A DNA stretch of 64,000 nucleotides from Paraburkholderia phytofirmans PsJN. Lineage in GTDB: Bacteria > Pseudomonadota > Gammaproteobacteria > Burkholderiales > Burkholderiaceae. Shown piece after piece: positions 1 through 8,776 of the stretch. Within the stretch, counting starts at the first letter, position 1; the number at the start of each line of letters is the position of its first letter. A program made the position numbers and the translations under genes. The stretch covers positions 2,666,001-2,730,000 of the forward strand of contig NC_010681.1 in assembly GCF_000020125.1 (NCBI RefSeq). Reading direction: 5' to 3'. The notes under the pieces are model-generated. The model was not told the DNA's origin. It ran no database searches and saw only the letters and a program-made list of their open reading frames with translations.

Positions 1-140
1 GCAGCGAGATCGAAATCGCATGGCGCCACGACGACTGCAAGATTCTCGCGATGAGCGTGCCGCGCAGCGCGCCCGTGATCCCCGCATCCACCCCGCTCTC
101 ACCCTCCATCATCACGACCGCACCTGCAGGAGCCAACTAA
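1..140 (+). CDS. C-terminal end of ABC importer ATPase (partial)
   Basis: An open frame enters from the left edge and stops with TAA at 138-140, one base before the ATG of the binding-protein gene. The visible 45 residues include a short beta-type stretch (SEIEIAWRHDDCKILAM) and a Ser/Pro/Thr/Ala-rich tail, which would suit the end of a TOBE-type C-terminal domain of a PotA-like ATPase. The assignment rests mainly on context: a binding protein and two permeases follow on the same strand and no other ATPase gene is nearby. No Walker motifs are inside the window, so the function is inferred. Confidence 0.5.
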   Translation, partial: SEIEIAWRHDDCKILAMSVPRSAPVIPASTPLSPSIITTAPAGAN

Positions 141-141
141 A

Positions 142-1197
142 ATGCGCACTCTCGTCAAAACACAAAACGTCGCACTCGCAATACTAGCCGCAGCCGCTTT
201 GACCACCGTGACCACCCAGGCAGCGGAGACGCTTTCCGTCGTGACCTTCGGCGGTGCATACGAAGCGGCGGCAAAGAAGGCTTATTTCGAACCGTTCACC
301 CAGGCCACCGGCATCGGCTTCTCGACGGAATCGTATGACGGCGGCCTCGCGAAACTTTCCGCGATGGAGCAGGCGAAGAACACCACGTGGGATCTGATCG
401 ACCTCGAAACAAACGACGCGATCACCGCCTGCGACGAAGGCCTCCTGCAGAAGTTCGACAAGAAGACGATCGGCAAGACGAGCGACTTCATTCCCGGCAC
501 GATCAGCGATTGCGCGGTGGCGAGCATGGTCTGGTCGACGATCTACGCGTACGACGCGAGCAAGCTCAAGAGCGCCCCGACCACCGTCAACGACTTCTTC
601 GATCTGCAGAAATTCCCGGGCAAGCGCGGCTTGCGCAAATCGCCGAAGGTCACGATGGAATGGGCGCTGATTGCGGATGGCGTCGATCCCAAGGATGTCT
701 ACAAAGTACTTGGAACACCTGCCGGCGTGGATCGCGCGTTCAAGAAGCTGGACACGATCAAACCGAACATCGTGTGGTGGGAGTCGGGTGCGCAGGCGCC
801 GCAGTTGCTCGCTGACGGCGCGGTCGTGATGACGCAGGCCTACAACGGCCGCATTTCCGGCGCCGCGAAGAAGGACAACAAGCCGTTCAAGACCGTGTGG
901 GACGCGCAGGTCTACGACTTCGACTGGTGGGCCGTTCCGACGGGCGCGAAGCACGCCGATGCCGCCGCGAAGTTCATCGCCTCCGCTTCGCAGCCGAAGG
1001 CGTATGCGGATCTGTCGAAGTACATCGCCTACGCGCCGCCGCGCAAGGACGCGATCGCGCTGATCGACAAGCAGCGCCTCGCCGATCTGCCGACCGCGCC
1101 CGACAACTTCAAGCGCGCCTTGCAGATCAACGCGAATTTCTGGGCCGACAACGCGGACCAGATCAACAAGCGCTTCCAGGTGTGGCTGACGCAGTAA
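142..1197 (+). CDS. ABC transporter substrate-binding protein, spermidine/putrescine (PotD/PotF) type
   Basis: 351 residues. A signal peptide is visible at 1-28 (Arg/Lys n-region, hydrophobic LAILAAAALTTV core, cleavage near TQA-AE). The mature part begins with LSVVTFGGAYEAAAKKAYFEPF, the usual opening of the family that binds polyamines, opines or related amines, and includes the WDLIDLETND and QAYNGRISGA regions. The protein should deliver an organic cation to the two permeases encoded immediately downstream. It starts one base after the preceding ATPase stop, so it is almost certainly co-transcribed. The exact ligand cannot be read from the sequence. Confidence 0.9.
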   Translation: MRTLVKTQNVALAILAAAALTTVTTQAAETLSVVTFGGAYEAAAKKAYFEPFTQATGIGFSTESYDGGLAKLSAMEQAKNTTWDLIDLETNDAITACDEGLLQKFDKKTIGKTSDFIPGTISDCAVASMVWSTIYAYDASKLKSAPTTVNDFFDLQKFPGKRGLRKSPKVTMEWALIADGVDPKDVYKVLGTPAGVDRAFKKLDTIKPNIVWWESGAQAPQLLADGAVVMTQAYNGRISGAAKKDNKPFKTVWDAQVYDFDWWAVPTGAKHADAAAKFIASASQPKAYADLSKYIAYAPPRKDAIALIDKQRLADLPTAPDNFKRALQINANFWADNADQINKRFQVWLTQ

Positions 1198-1222
1198 CAC
1201 CACCGTCCGACGAGAGCCCGAC

Positions 1223-2488
1223 TTGACTACTCACATGCCCGCTTCGGCCCGCGCCACGGCCCCGGGCTCTCCGACGAGAGCCGACGGCCGCGCGTCGTTT
1301 GAAAAGGCGCGCCGCCGCGCATCGGTGCAGGCGCTGCTGCTCGCGCTGCCGCTGATCGTATTTCTGCTGTCGACGTTCATCGCGCCGATCGCGCTCCTGC
1401 TCGCGCGCAGCGTACAGAACCACGAAGTGCCCGACAGCATGCCCGCGCTCACGCGTACGCTCGATGCCTGGGACGGGCGCGGCGTTCCGGACGAGCATAT
1501 GTTCGCCCTGCTCGCCGCCGGACTCAGGGAGGCGCAGCAGAGCGGCCAGCTTGGCACGGTCGCGAGGCGGCTGAACTTCGATCAGGCCGAGTTCCGCAGC
1601 CTGCTGATGCGCACCGCGCGCCAGTTGCCCGCCAACGCGCCGCCCGCATGGAAACCGGCGCTCATCGAGCTCGACCCGCGCTGGGATTCACCGGAAATCT
1701 GGCGCTTGCTCAAGCGTGCCGCCTCGTCGCCGACACCCGACTATCTGCTCGCGGCCGTCGATGCACATGTGACACCGCAAGGCGCCGTCGCGTTCGTGCC
1801 GGACGACGCGTCGATCTACCGGCAGGCGTTCGCGCGCACGATCTCGATCAGCGCCACGGTCACGCTGCTGTGCCTCGTGCTCGGCTATCCGGTCGCGTGG
1901 CTGCTCGCGAACCTGCCCGCGAAAAGCAGCAACCGTCTGATGCTATTCGTGATCGTACCGTTCTGGACCTCGCTGCTCGTGCGCACGACCGCATGGTACG
2001 TTCTGCTGCAACCAGGCGGCGTCATCAACAGCCTGCTGATGGGTCTCGGTCTCACCACCCATCCACTACCGCTCGTCTTCAACCGCGCGGGCGTGCTCAT
2101 CGGCATGACGCATGTGCTCCTGCCGTACATGATTCTCGCGATCTATTCGGTGATGAAAAGCGTATCGCCCGTGTACGTGCGCGCCGCGCAATCGCTCGGC
2201 GCTCACCCGTTCACCGCGTTCGTGCGGATCTACATTCCGCAGACGCTGCCCGGCGTGGGAGCGGGCTGCTTTCTCGTGTTCGTGCTCGCGCTCGGCTACT
2301 ACATCACACCCGCGCTGCTCGGCGGCGCCGGTGACGAGATGATCAGCCAGCTCATTGCCATTCAGACCAACACGCAACTCAACTGGGGCCTCGCCGGTGC
2401 GCTCTCGGCCTATCTCGTGATCTTCACGGCGATTTTCTATTTCCTGTTCAACCGTATCGTCGGCATCGACCGCTTACGCTTCGGTTAA
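1223..2488 (+). CDS. ABC transporter permease, PotB/PotH type, with a large loop insertion
   Basis: 421 residues, longer than the roughly 280-310 usual for PotB/PotH. TM1 lies near residues 35-60 (LLALPLIVFLLSTFIAPIALLL). About 130 residues of mostly hydrophilic sequence follow before the canonical core of five TM segments (about 205-415), which includes the EAA-like loop (AAQSLGAHPFTAFVRIYIP). TTG at 1223 is chosen because GAG-rich sequence precedes it at a suitable distance; an in-frame ATG at 1235 lacks a clear ribosome site. The gene follows the binding-protein gene by 25 bp and precedes the second permease by 26 bp. The extended first loop is real and in frame; its role is unknown. Confidence 0.88.
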   Translation: MTTHMPASARATAPGSPTRADGRASFEKARRRASVQALLLALPLIVFLLSTFIAPIALLLARSVQNHEVPDSMPALTRTLDAWDGRGVPDEHMFALLAAGLREAQQSGQLGTVARRLNFDQAEFRSLLMRTARQLPANAPPAWKPALIELDPRWDSPEIWRLLKRAASSPTPDYLLAAVDAHVTPQGAVAFVPDDASIYRQAFARTISISATVTLLCLVLGYPVAWLLANLPAKSSNRLMLFVIVPFWTSLLVRTTAWYVLLQPGGVINSLLMGLGLTTHPLPLVFNRAGVLIGMTHVLLPYMILAIYSVMKSVSPVYVRAAQSLGAHPFTAFVRIYIPQTLPGVGAGCFLVFVLALGYYITPALLGGAGDEMISQLIAIQTNTQLNWGLAGALSAYLVIFTAIFYFLFNRIVGIDRLRFG

Positions 2489-2514
2489 ACACGCTGACAC
2501 GACCAGGGAACGAC

Positions 2515-3327
2515 ATGCAAGAACAACGCAACAAGGTGCTGACGGAACGCGTCGCCGCGCGCTGGGTACGGCTGCATACAGCGCTTGTGCTGTTCTTCCT
2601 GATCGCGCCGATTCTCGCGATCATCCCGCTCTCGTTCAATTCGGGTTCCTACTTCTCCTACCCGTTGCAAGGATTTTCGCTGCGCTGGTATGAGCAGGCG
2701 CTCACGAGCCCGGACTGGCAGCGATCGCTGCTGAACAGCATTGGCATCGGCGCGGCGTCGACGCTGATCGCCACGTGTCTCGGCACGCTGGCCGCCCTAG
2801 GCATTTCGCGCACGCAATTTCCGCTACGCTCGCTGATCATGCCGATCCTCATCTCGCCGATGATCGTGCCGATTGTGGTCGTGGCCGCGGGCTTCTATCT
2901 GATCTTCGCGCCGCTCGGTCTGGTGAACTCGTACCCCGGCGTGGTGCTCGCGCATGCTGCACTCGGCACGCCGTTCGTCGTGATCACCGTGACGGCGTCG
3001 CTGCTTTCGTTCGATCAGAGCCTGCTGCGCGCCGCTTCCGGACTCGGAGCGACGCCCTGGATCACATTCAGGCGCGTGACCTTACCGCTCATCACACCAG
3101 CGGTTGCGACCGGCAGCGTCTTCGCTTTCGCGACCTCGTTCGACGAAGTCATTGTCATTCTATTCATTGGCGGCCCGGATCAAAGAACAGTGCCGCGGCA
3201 GATGTGGAGCGGAATTCGCGACTCGATCGATCCTTCGATCCTCGCCGTGGCGACGATGCTGATCGTGTTCGCCGTGCTGCTCTTCGCGAGCATCAACTGG
3301 CTGCATGGGAGCCGGGTACGGCACTAA
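2515..3327 (+). CDS. ABC transporter permease, PotC/PotI type
   Basis: 270 residues with six predicted membrane segments and the inner-membrane EAA loop (RAASGLGATPWITFRRVTLP, about 180-200), which contacts the ATPase. It is the second half of the heterodimeric permease and closes the polyamine/opine-type importer operon. The sequence GACCAGGGAACGAC just upstream gives a weak ribosome site for the ATG. The next gene is convergent. Confidence 0.9.
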   Translation: MQEQRNKVLTERVAARWVRLHTALVLFFLIAPILAIIPLSFNSGSYFSYPLQGFSLRWYEQALTSPDWQRSLLNSIGIGAASTLIATCLGTLAALGISRTQFPLRSLIMPILISPMIVPIVVVAAGFYLIFAPLGLVNSYPGVVLAHAALGTPFVVITVTASLLSFDQSLLRAASGLGATPWITFRRVTLPLITPAVATGSVFAFATSFDEVIVILFIGGPDQRTVPRQMWSGIRDSIDPSILAVATMLIVFAVLLFASINWLHGSRVRH

Positions 3328-3390
3328 CGAAAACGGGTCGTGCTGCCTCTCGATAGCTGTCGCCGTCGTGGGCACAAGCCGCCTGCGCAA

Positions 3391-3822
3391 TCAATGGTAA
3401 ATCGTCTTGGACGACTGCAGCTTCGTCAGCACGCCGCCTTTGAATCTGAACCAGCCTTGCGAGCTTTGCATCACGACTTCATCGCCTTGCCAGAACACGC
3501 GCTTGACCGTCATGCGCTGACCCGAGCGCTGCACAAGTGCCGGACGACGGCGAAAGTCGTACAGCACCGGACCGGCATCAGTCTGCACGAGCGTGCGCGT
3601 GACGGTGTCGCTTGCGCTACCGGCCTCGTCAAAATGCGTGAGCGAATTCGCAGCGAAGCGATCGAATACTTCCTTATCGAGCATCCCCACGAATTCGCGG
3701 TCGGCGCGCACGAATTCCAGTGCGCCCGAAGGCGTGGCGAGCGGGCCAGGCGCGTTGCTCTGTGCCTGAACAGAGGTCACGAAGGAGATGGCTGCGAGCG
3801 AAGCGAGAAATAGTCGTCTCAT
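3391..3822 (-). CDS. Small exported protein of unknown function
   Basis: 143 residues from the ATG at 3822. That start gives a clean signal peptide (MRRLFLASLAAISFVTSVQA, cleavage before QS). A longer frame upstream has no signal and unlike composition, so it was not used. The mature part is about 120 residues with alternating polar and hydrophobic segments, a likely periplasmic beta-rich domain (FWQGDEVVMQSSQGWFRF). I do not recognise the family. It sits convergent to the ABC operon and 134 bp downstream of the AraC regulator on the same strand. Confidence 0.6.
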   Translation of the reverse strand: MRRLFLASLAAISFVTSVQAQSNAPGPLATPSGALEFVRADREFVGMLDKEVFDRFAANSLTHFDEAGSASDTVTRTLVQTDAGPVLYDFRRRPALVQRSGQRMTVKRVFWQGDEVVMQSSQGWFRFKGGVLTKLQSSKTIYH

Positions 3823-3956
3823 GTTGTCTTTTGGATCCAAGGGCGGCTCCGACTGCGGAGTGCGACTTGCAATCGTAGCGTGGGAACATCGACGCCAATT
3901 CTGACCGACACGTTTAAGGTCTGCAATTGGACCGGGTAATCGGCGCGCAACTCCTG

Positions 3957-5036
3957 TCACCCATCCTTGTCCATTCCCTTCCGATAAAGACTGGGCGAGT
4001 TTCCAGTCCACTTCCTGAATGACCGGCGAAAGCTCGCCGCGTCCGAAAATCCAATGCGTTCGGCAACCTGATCGATAGGAAGCCGCGTGTTCTCGAGAAA
4101 TTCGATGGCGAGCTGCCGGCGCACATCGTTCAGCAAGGTTTGATACGAGTAGTTGTCGTCGGCCAGACGTCGATGCAAAGTTCGCAGCGACATACCGAGT
4201 TGGGCGGCCATCTTCTCGGCGGATGGGAACACGCCCGGTGCGTTCAGGCAGGCCATGCGAATCTGGCGCGGAAGTTCTGGAATGCCGTCGCGTTCTTCGA
4301 GAATGCGATCACACAATTGCTGGCAGATTTGCGCGGTAATTGGATTCGCATTTGGACACGGACGGTCTAGTACATGCACGTCGAAATGCCATTCCATCGT
4401 ATCCGCGCCGAACTCCACGGGACAGTCAAACATCCTTTCGTAATTCCTCCAATGCGGCGGCGCCGGATATGCCATGACCATGCGCTTCGACGGAAAAGGC
4501 GCTTCCAGCACGCGGCTGAATAACACGGTCATCGAGCTTCGCCAGAATTCGGCGACAAACGGCAACATGTCGCCGAGCGATGCGAGCCCGTGGCTGCGCA
4601 GAATGCCGGTGTTCCCCTCCGTGGAATAGCTGATCTGCAAAACCGCGCCGGCCATCCTGACATTTTCGACGCTGAATTTCAGGGCGTCTCCAAAGGTCGT
4701 GCTGCTGACCATGGCATAGCCATATATGCCGAAGTCGCTGATCCTCTGACGCGCACCGGCAAGCAAGCCAACATCGGCTCTTGTTGCGAGCCGTTGAGCG
4801 TTCCGATAAATGGCGAGGCGCTGACGATGCGAAATTCTCGCCTGCGAATCCTCCAACTGGTTCGGATGGACGCCCGTATTCGCGAACAGTTTATTGACCG
4901 ACACGCCCTCGGCGGCCAGTTCGGCGGCGAGCGCGGCCAGGCCCAGAAGACTCTGCGTCGGCGCGTCGAGATCCGGATGCAATGGCGTGATGATTTTAGG
5001 TGGTCGCACGGTATGTCTCGCTTCAACTGCGAACAT
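3957..5036 (-). CDS. AraC-family transcriptional regulator with arabinose-binding-like sensor domain
   Basis: 359 residues from the ATG at 5036. The N-terminal two thirds (about 25-215) resemble the sensor domain of OruR/ArgR-type AraC proteins (SLLGLAALAAELAAEGVSVN, ISHRQRLAIYRNAQRLA). The last 90 residues are a double helix-turn-helix (AEKMAAQLGMSLRTLHRRL, then VAERIGFSDAASFRRSFRKW). It is divergent from the catabolic operon starting at 5342, so it is the obvious candidate regulator. The three-fold TTTGRCAC-type direct repeat at 5070-5101 lies just upstream of its start and is a plausible binding site. Confidence 0.88.
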   Translation of the reverse strand: MFAVEARHTVRPPKIITPLHPDLDAPTQSLLGLAALAAELAAEGVSVNKLFANTGVHPNQLEDSQARISHRQRLAIYRNAQRLATRADVGLLAGARQRISDFGIYGYAMVSSTTFGDALKFSVENVRMAGAVLQISYSTEGNTGILRSHGLASLGDMLPFVAEFWRSSMTVLFSRVLEAPFPSKRMVMAYPAPPHWRNYERMFDCPVEFGADTMEWHFDVHVLDRPCPNANPITAQICQQLCDRILEERDGIPELPRQIRMACLNAPGVFPSAEKMAAQLGMSLRTLHRRLADDNYSYQTLLNDVRRQLAIEFLENTRLPIDQVAERIGFSDAASFRRSFRKWTGNSPSLYRKGMDKDG

Positions 5037-5069
5037 GCTCGCACATTTTTCCAATCTTCGTCGCGCGCG

Positions 5070-5101
5070 TTTGGCACAGTTTGACACGGCAATTGGCAGG
5101 G
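5070..5101. promoter_or_regulatory. Tandem direct repeats, candidate AraC operator
   Basis: Two adjacent 10-mers, TTTGGCACAG (5070-5079) and TTTGACACGG (5080-5089), match at 8 of 10 positions. A third related copy, ATTGGCAGGG, follows at 5092-5101. AraC-family proteins commonly bind direct repeats spaced by about a helical turn. The site lies between the AraC gene (start 5036, leftward) and the enoyl-CoA hydratase operon (start 5342). Binding is inferred. Confidence 0.4.
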
Positions 5102-5179
5102 TTGGACGTTGCCGCTCAATGCTCTCGCTGGGATAGTAACCATCAACGGCGCATGCCGAAAAACAGATGGAGACAAGCC

Positions 5180-5296
5180 ATGAAGCCCTCAATTCAACCC
5201 ACCCCAACAGTAGTGACAACCCTGATCGGCGCGCGTCTTGCAATCGTGGATGGCGCGATCGGTCCCGTCCACGCCGCGACGCAACACACTGCCTGA
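5180..5296 (+). CDS. 38-residue small ORF, possibly a leader or a signal-peptide remnant
   Basis: ATG at 5180 is preceded by GGAG at 5169-5172 with 7-nt spacing. The 38 codons encode MKPSIQPTPTVVTTLIGARL followed by a hydrophobic stretch and a HAAT end that resembles a signal-peptidase site, then a stop at 5294-5296. It looks like the signal peptide of an exported protein whose body has been lost, or a small leader peptide ahead of the catabolic operon, which starts 45 bp later. There is no homology evidence. Confidence 0.3.
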   Translation: MKPSIQPTPTVVTTLIGARLAIVDGAIGPVHAATQHTA

Positions 5297-5341
5297 AGCC
5301 AGCGGGCTTTGCTTCGCCTATCGCACATTGCAGAGAGAACC

Positions 5342-6112
5342 ATGACCACAATAAAGATTGAAATGGACGGCGCCGTCGGAATCGTTTCGTTAGCCAAGCC
5401 GCCGCACAACCTGATCGACGACGCGATGATCGCGGATCTGCTCGCCGCGTATCGCGGCGTGCTCGCCGATGGCGCGCGCGCGATCCTGCTCAAGAGCGAG
5501 ATGCGGCACTTTTCTGCCGGCGCGGAAATGAGCTCATTTACCGATGGCAAAACGGCAATCCAGCATAACGCCGATCAATTCCTCGAGTTTCTCGACGTGC
5601 TGGAAAACGCGCCGGTGCCGACACTCGCCGCCGTTCACGGCGCCGCGCTCGGCGGCGGCCTCGAACTCGCGCTCACGTGCGACATGATCGTCGCTGCGGA
5701 CACGGCGTACTTCGGCCAGGTCGAGAACATCGTTGGTCTGATTCCCCTGCTCGGCGGCACGCAACGGCTCGTACAGAGAGCGGGCGTTGTGCGCGCCAAG
5801 GAAATCGCGCTGATCGGACGGCGGCACGCAGCGGAAGCATTCGAGCGCTGGGGAATCATCAATCACGTCGTGCCCGAAACCGAGCTCCAGGCCGCCGCCA
5901 TGTCGTTCGCCCGGCAACTGGCCGCGGGCCCCACCAAAGTTCTCCACGGCATCAAGCAGCAGGCAAACCTTGCTGCGAACGGCGGCGTGCGCAGCGCCGA
6001 CCTGGAACAGATCAACCTCAACAACATGATCTGGCAGACGGGCGATCGCGAACGCGGTTTCGCTTCGTTCTTTTCGACCGGGCCCGCCACCGCCGAATTC
6101 AAGGGAGATTGA
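5342..6112 (+). CDS. Enoyl-CoA hydratase/isomerase family protein
   Basis: 256 residues from the ATG at 5342, preceded by GAGAG. The crotonase fold is clear: oxyanion-hole segments HFSAGAEMSSF (56-66) and HGAALGGGLELAL (99-111), and both catalytic glutamates of true hydratases are conserved, E108 (GGGLE) and E128 (FGQVE), so water addition to an enoyl-CoA is feasible. It is first in an operon with a CaiB CoA transferase starting 2 bp after its stop, implying that a substrate is activated by CoA transfer and then hydrated. The specific substrate is unknown. Confidence 0.92.
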   Translation: MTTIKIEMDGAVGIVSLAKPPHNLIDDAMIADLLAAYRGVLADGARAILLKSEMRHFSAGAEMSSFTDGKTAIQHNADQFLEFLDVLENAPVPTLAAVHGAALGGGLELALTCDMIVAADTAYFGQVENIVGLIPLLGGTQRLVQRAGVVRAKEIALIGRRHAAEAFERWGIINHVVPETELQAAAMSFARQLAAGPTKVLHGIKQQANLAANGGVRSADLEQINLNNMIWQTGDRERGFASFFSTGPATAEFKGD

Positions 6113-6114
6113 TC

Positions 6115-7344
6115 ATGTCCGCACCGCTCGAAGGTATTCGCGTGATCGATTTCACGCGAGTGCTGGCCGGACCGCATTGCACCAAAACGCTCCTCGATCT
6201 CGGCGCCACCGTGACGAAGATCGAGCCACCCTCCGGCGATATCGGCCGCGTGAGCATGCCGCATATCGGCGACATGTCGCTGTATTACGTGCAGCAGAAC
6301 GCCGGCAAGCGCAACGTGAGCCTTGATCTCAACTTCCCCGAGGCACGCGCGATCATGGTCGACATGTGCCGGGACGCGGACATCATCGTCGAGAACTTTC
6401 GCCCCGGCACGTTGGACCGGTTTGGACTCGGCTATGAACAGGTGCGCGCTTTCAACCCGTCTGTGATCTACGCGTCTTTGAGCGGCTACGGACAATCGAC
6501 CTCATGGCGCAATCGTCCCGCGTTCGCGCCAACCGTGCAAGCCGAGTCGGGACTGACCGACATCGTCCAGCACCATTTCGGCGCTGCGCTTACCGAAGTC
6601 CGCAACGACGCATGCAGCCACGCCGACATGTACACCGGCCTTCATGGCGTGATCGGTATTCTGGCCGCTCTTCAGCATCGTGCGCGTACCGGCGAGGGGC
6701 AACACGTCGACGTCTCGATGGCGGCCACCATGCTATCGGTGAACGAACGCGTGGGCGCACAACTCTCGGAAATCGATACGGATGGCGAACCAATCATTCT
6801 CTCGGCACCCGATTCGCACATCTTCGATTTGCCCGACGGACGCCAACTCACCATAGCAGGCAGCCCGATCTACACGCCGATGTTTTCGCGCTACTGCGCG
6901 ATGATGCGCCGCAACGATTTGCTGGGCGATCCCCGCTTCGGCACGGCGCTTTTGCGGCGGCAGAACATTGCTGATCTGCTGGCCGAAGTGCGCGCCTGGC
7001 TTCTCACGTTCAACGATCTTGATCAGCTCCAGACGCAGGTCAGCGAAGCGGGATTGGCTATCGGCGTGGTCCGGAGCGTCAACGAGTTCGCCGATTCCGA
7101 GTGGGTGCAGGAATGGGGTGCGCTAGTGGATGTCGACGACAGATCAGGCGGCACGACACGCATGCCCGGCGCGCCGTGGCATTTCAGCGAGTCTGAGTTG
7201 CCGCAGCCGGGCAGCCCCGCTTTCCAGGGCGAGCATAACGCCGAGGTGCTCTCCGAACGCAAGCTCAGCGCGGCGTTCATTCGTGATTTGCAGGAGCGCG
7301 GAATTCTTCTCAGCAGGCACAGCCCCACGCGTCCATTCGACTGA
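6115..7344 (+). CDS. CaiB/BaiF-family (class III) CoA transferase
   Basis: 409 residues. The start MSAPLEGIRVIDFTRVLAGP is the hallmark N-terminus of formyl-CoA transferase-type enzymes. The catalytic aspartate is in HADMYTGLHG (about residue 169), which forms the aspartyl-CoA anhydride. IVENFRPGTLDRFGLGY and ASLSGYGQ are further family motifs. It moves CoA between carboxylic acids. AGGGAGA at 6101-6107 is the ribosome site, and the ATG comes 2 bp after the hydratase stop, which indicates coupled translation. Confidence 0.92.
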   Translation: MSAPLEGIRVIDFTRVLAGPHCTKTLLDLGATVTKIEPPSGDIGRVSMPHIGDMSLYYVQQNAGKRNVSLDLNFPEARAIMVDMCRDADIIVENFRPGTLDRFGLGYEQVRAFNPSVIYASLSGYGQSTSWRNRPAFAPTVQAESGLTDIVQHHFGAALTEVRNDACSHADMYTGLHGVIGILAALQHRARTGEGQHVDVSMAATMLSVNERVGAQLSEIDTDGEPIILSAPDSHIFDLPDGRQLTIAGSPIYTPMFSRYCAMMRRNDLLGDPRFGTALLRRQNIADLLAEVRAWLLTFNDLDQLQTQVSEAGLAIGVVRSVNEFADSEWVQEWGALVDVDDRSGGTTRMPGAPWHFSESELPQPGSPAFQGEHNAEVLSERKLSAAFIRDLQERGILLSRHSPTRPFD

Positions 7345-7400
7345 ACGTCGTTGCCATTATGCGAGCGGCTCGCGCTTTAACCGAATGAATCGAGACGAAC

Positions 7401-8723
7401 ATGCAACACATACTGAACCAAACGCATGATCCCGCTGCGCGCAGTTGGGTCGAGTCCGCCAATGCGCCGACATGTGACTTTCCAATCCAGAACTTACCGT
7501 TTTCGGTTTTCCGCAGAAGGCATTCCGACGAGGCGTTCCGCGGTGCGGTCGCGATCGGCGACCAGGTGATCGACATCGCGGCCTGGGCGTCTCGTGCCGG
7601 TCTCAATGGAATCGCTGGCGAGGGCGCGCGGGTGTGCGCTCAGCCCGTGCTCAACGAGTTCTTCTCGATGGGTCCGTCCGCATGGCGCGCTGTACGACAC
7701 GCGCTATTTGCAGCGCTTCACGAGCGAGCCCCTTCGGACGATCGCGCGGCGCTCGAGGCATGTCTGATCCCGCAATCGGAAGTGGAATACGGCCTGCCTG
7801 CGCAGATCGGCGATTACACGGATTTCTATACGTCGATTCATCACGCGACCAACATCAGCAAGCTACTTGGCCTGAGCGGCGTGGGCGCCAACTTCAAATC
7901 GATCCCCATTGCGTACCACGGCCGGGTTTCTAGCATCGGGCTCAGTGGTCAGCGGTTCCGGCGCCCAGCGGGTCAAATCATGCTTCCAGGCGAAGATGCA
8001 CCCATCTTCTCGCCCTCGCGCAAGCTGGACTACGAACTCGAACTCGGCATCTACATTGGGCAGGGCAATGCCGCCGGCGAGCCGATCGCTCTGGATCAGG
8101 CCGACAGTCATGTATTCGGGCTATGCCTGCTCAACGACTGGTCCGCTCGCGATATTCAAGCGTGGGAAATGCAGCCGCTAGGGCCGTTTCTGGCCAAGAA
8201 TTTTGCCACCACGATCTCGCCGTGGATCGTGACCATGGAGGCGCTGGCGCCGTTCAGGCTACCCCTGCCCCGCCCGCACACGGACGGCAAGCCGCTGCCT
8301 TATCTGGATTCCGACCGCAATAGCACGACGGGCGCGATCGATATTCAACTGGAAGTCTGCATCGAGACTTCTCGCCATCAAGCCGGGAATCTCCCGGCGG
8401 CGCAACTCTCACTCACGAGTTTCAGACATCAGTACTGGAGCATCGCACAGATGGTCGCGCATCACGCCGCGGGCGGCTGCAATCTGCGTGCTGGAGACCT
8501 GCTTGGCAGCGGCACCATTTCAGGTCCTGGGCAATCGGAAGCAGGCGCACTGATGGAACTTGCACGCAACGCCAGCGAACCAGTCACGCTGAATACCGGC
8601 GAAAAGCGCAGCTACGTGGAGGATGGCGACGCCATTATTCTGCGCGGCTACTGTGAGAAAGCAGGCTTTGCACGAATCGGATTCGGAGAGAGCCGCGGCG
8701 AAGTTTTGCCGGCAAAGCGCTAG
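7401..8723 (+). CDS. fahA: Fumarylacetoacetase
   Basis: 440 residues, the normal length of FAH. Recognisable elements are the N-terminal SH3-like domain (FSVFRRRHSDEAFRGAVAIGD), the metal-binding region DYTDFYTSIHHATN, the conserved YHGRVSSIGLSGQ loop, and the active-site LNDWSARDIQAWEMQPLGPF segment. The enzyme hydrolyses fumarylacetoacetate to fumarate and acetoacetate at the end of homogentisate/tyrosine catabolism. No homogentisate dioxygenase gene is adjacent. Here FAH is embedded with a CoA transferase and a symporter, so it may act on a related acylpyruvate. Confidence 0.93.
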   Translation: MQHILNQTHDPAARSWVESANAPTCDFPIQNLPFSVFRRRHSDEAFRGAVAIGDQVIDIAAWASRAGLNGIAGEGARVCAQPVLNEFFSMGPSAWRAVRHALFAALHERAPSDDRAALEACLIPQSEVEYGLPAQIGDYTDFYTSIHHATNISKLLGLSGVGANFKSIPIAYHGRVSSIGLSGQRFRRPAGQIMLPGEDAPIFSPSRKLDYELELGIYIGQGNAAGEPIALDQADSHVFGLCLLNDWSARDIQAWEMQPLGPFLAKNFATTISPWIVTMEALAPFRLPLPRPHTDGKPLPYLDSDRNSTTGAIDIQLEVCIETSRHQAGNLPAAQLSLTSFRHQYWSIAQMVAHHAAGGCNLRAGDLLGSGTISGPGQSEAGALMELARNASEPVTLNTGEKRSYVEDGDAIILRGYCEKAGFARIGFGESRGEVLPAKR

Positions 8724-8776
8724 CGATTCGCCGCTTCAGCTGTCTGTCATAAACACCATCACGGAGGAGACCCGAC

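Noticed and set aside
184-1203. 339-codon leftward open frame opposite the binding-protein gene
   Set aside because: Antisense shadow caused by high third-position GC; arginine/leucine-rich product without family features.
5070-5090. Possible sigma-54 promoter (TGGCAC present)
   Set aside because: The TTGC element is not at the required spacing; direct repeats explain the sequence better.
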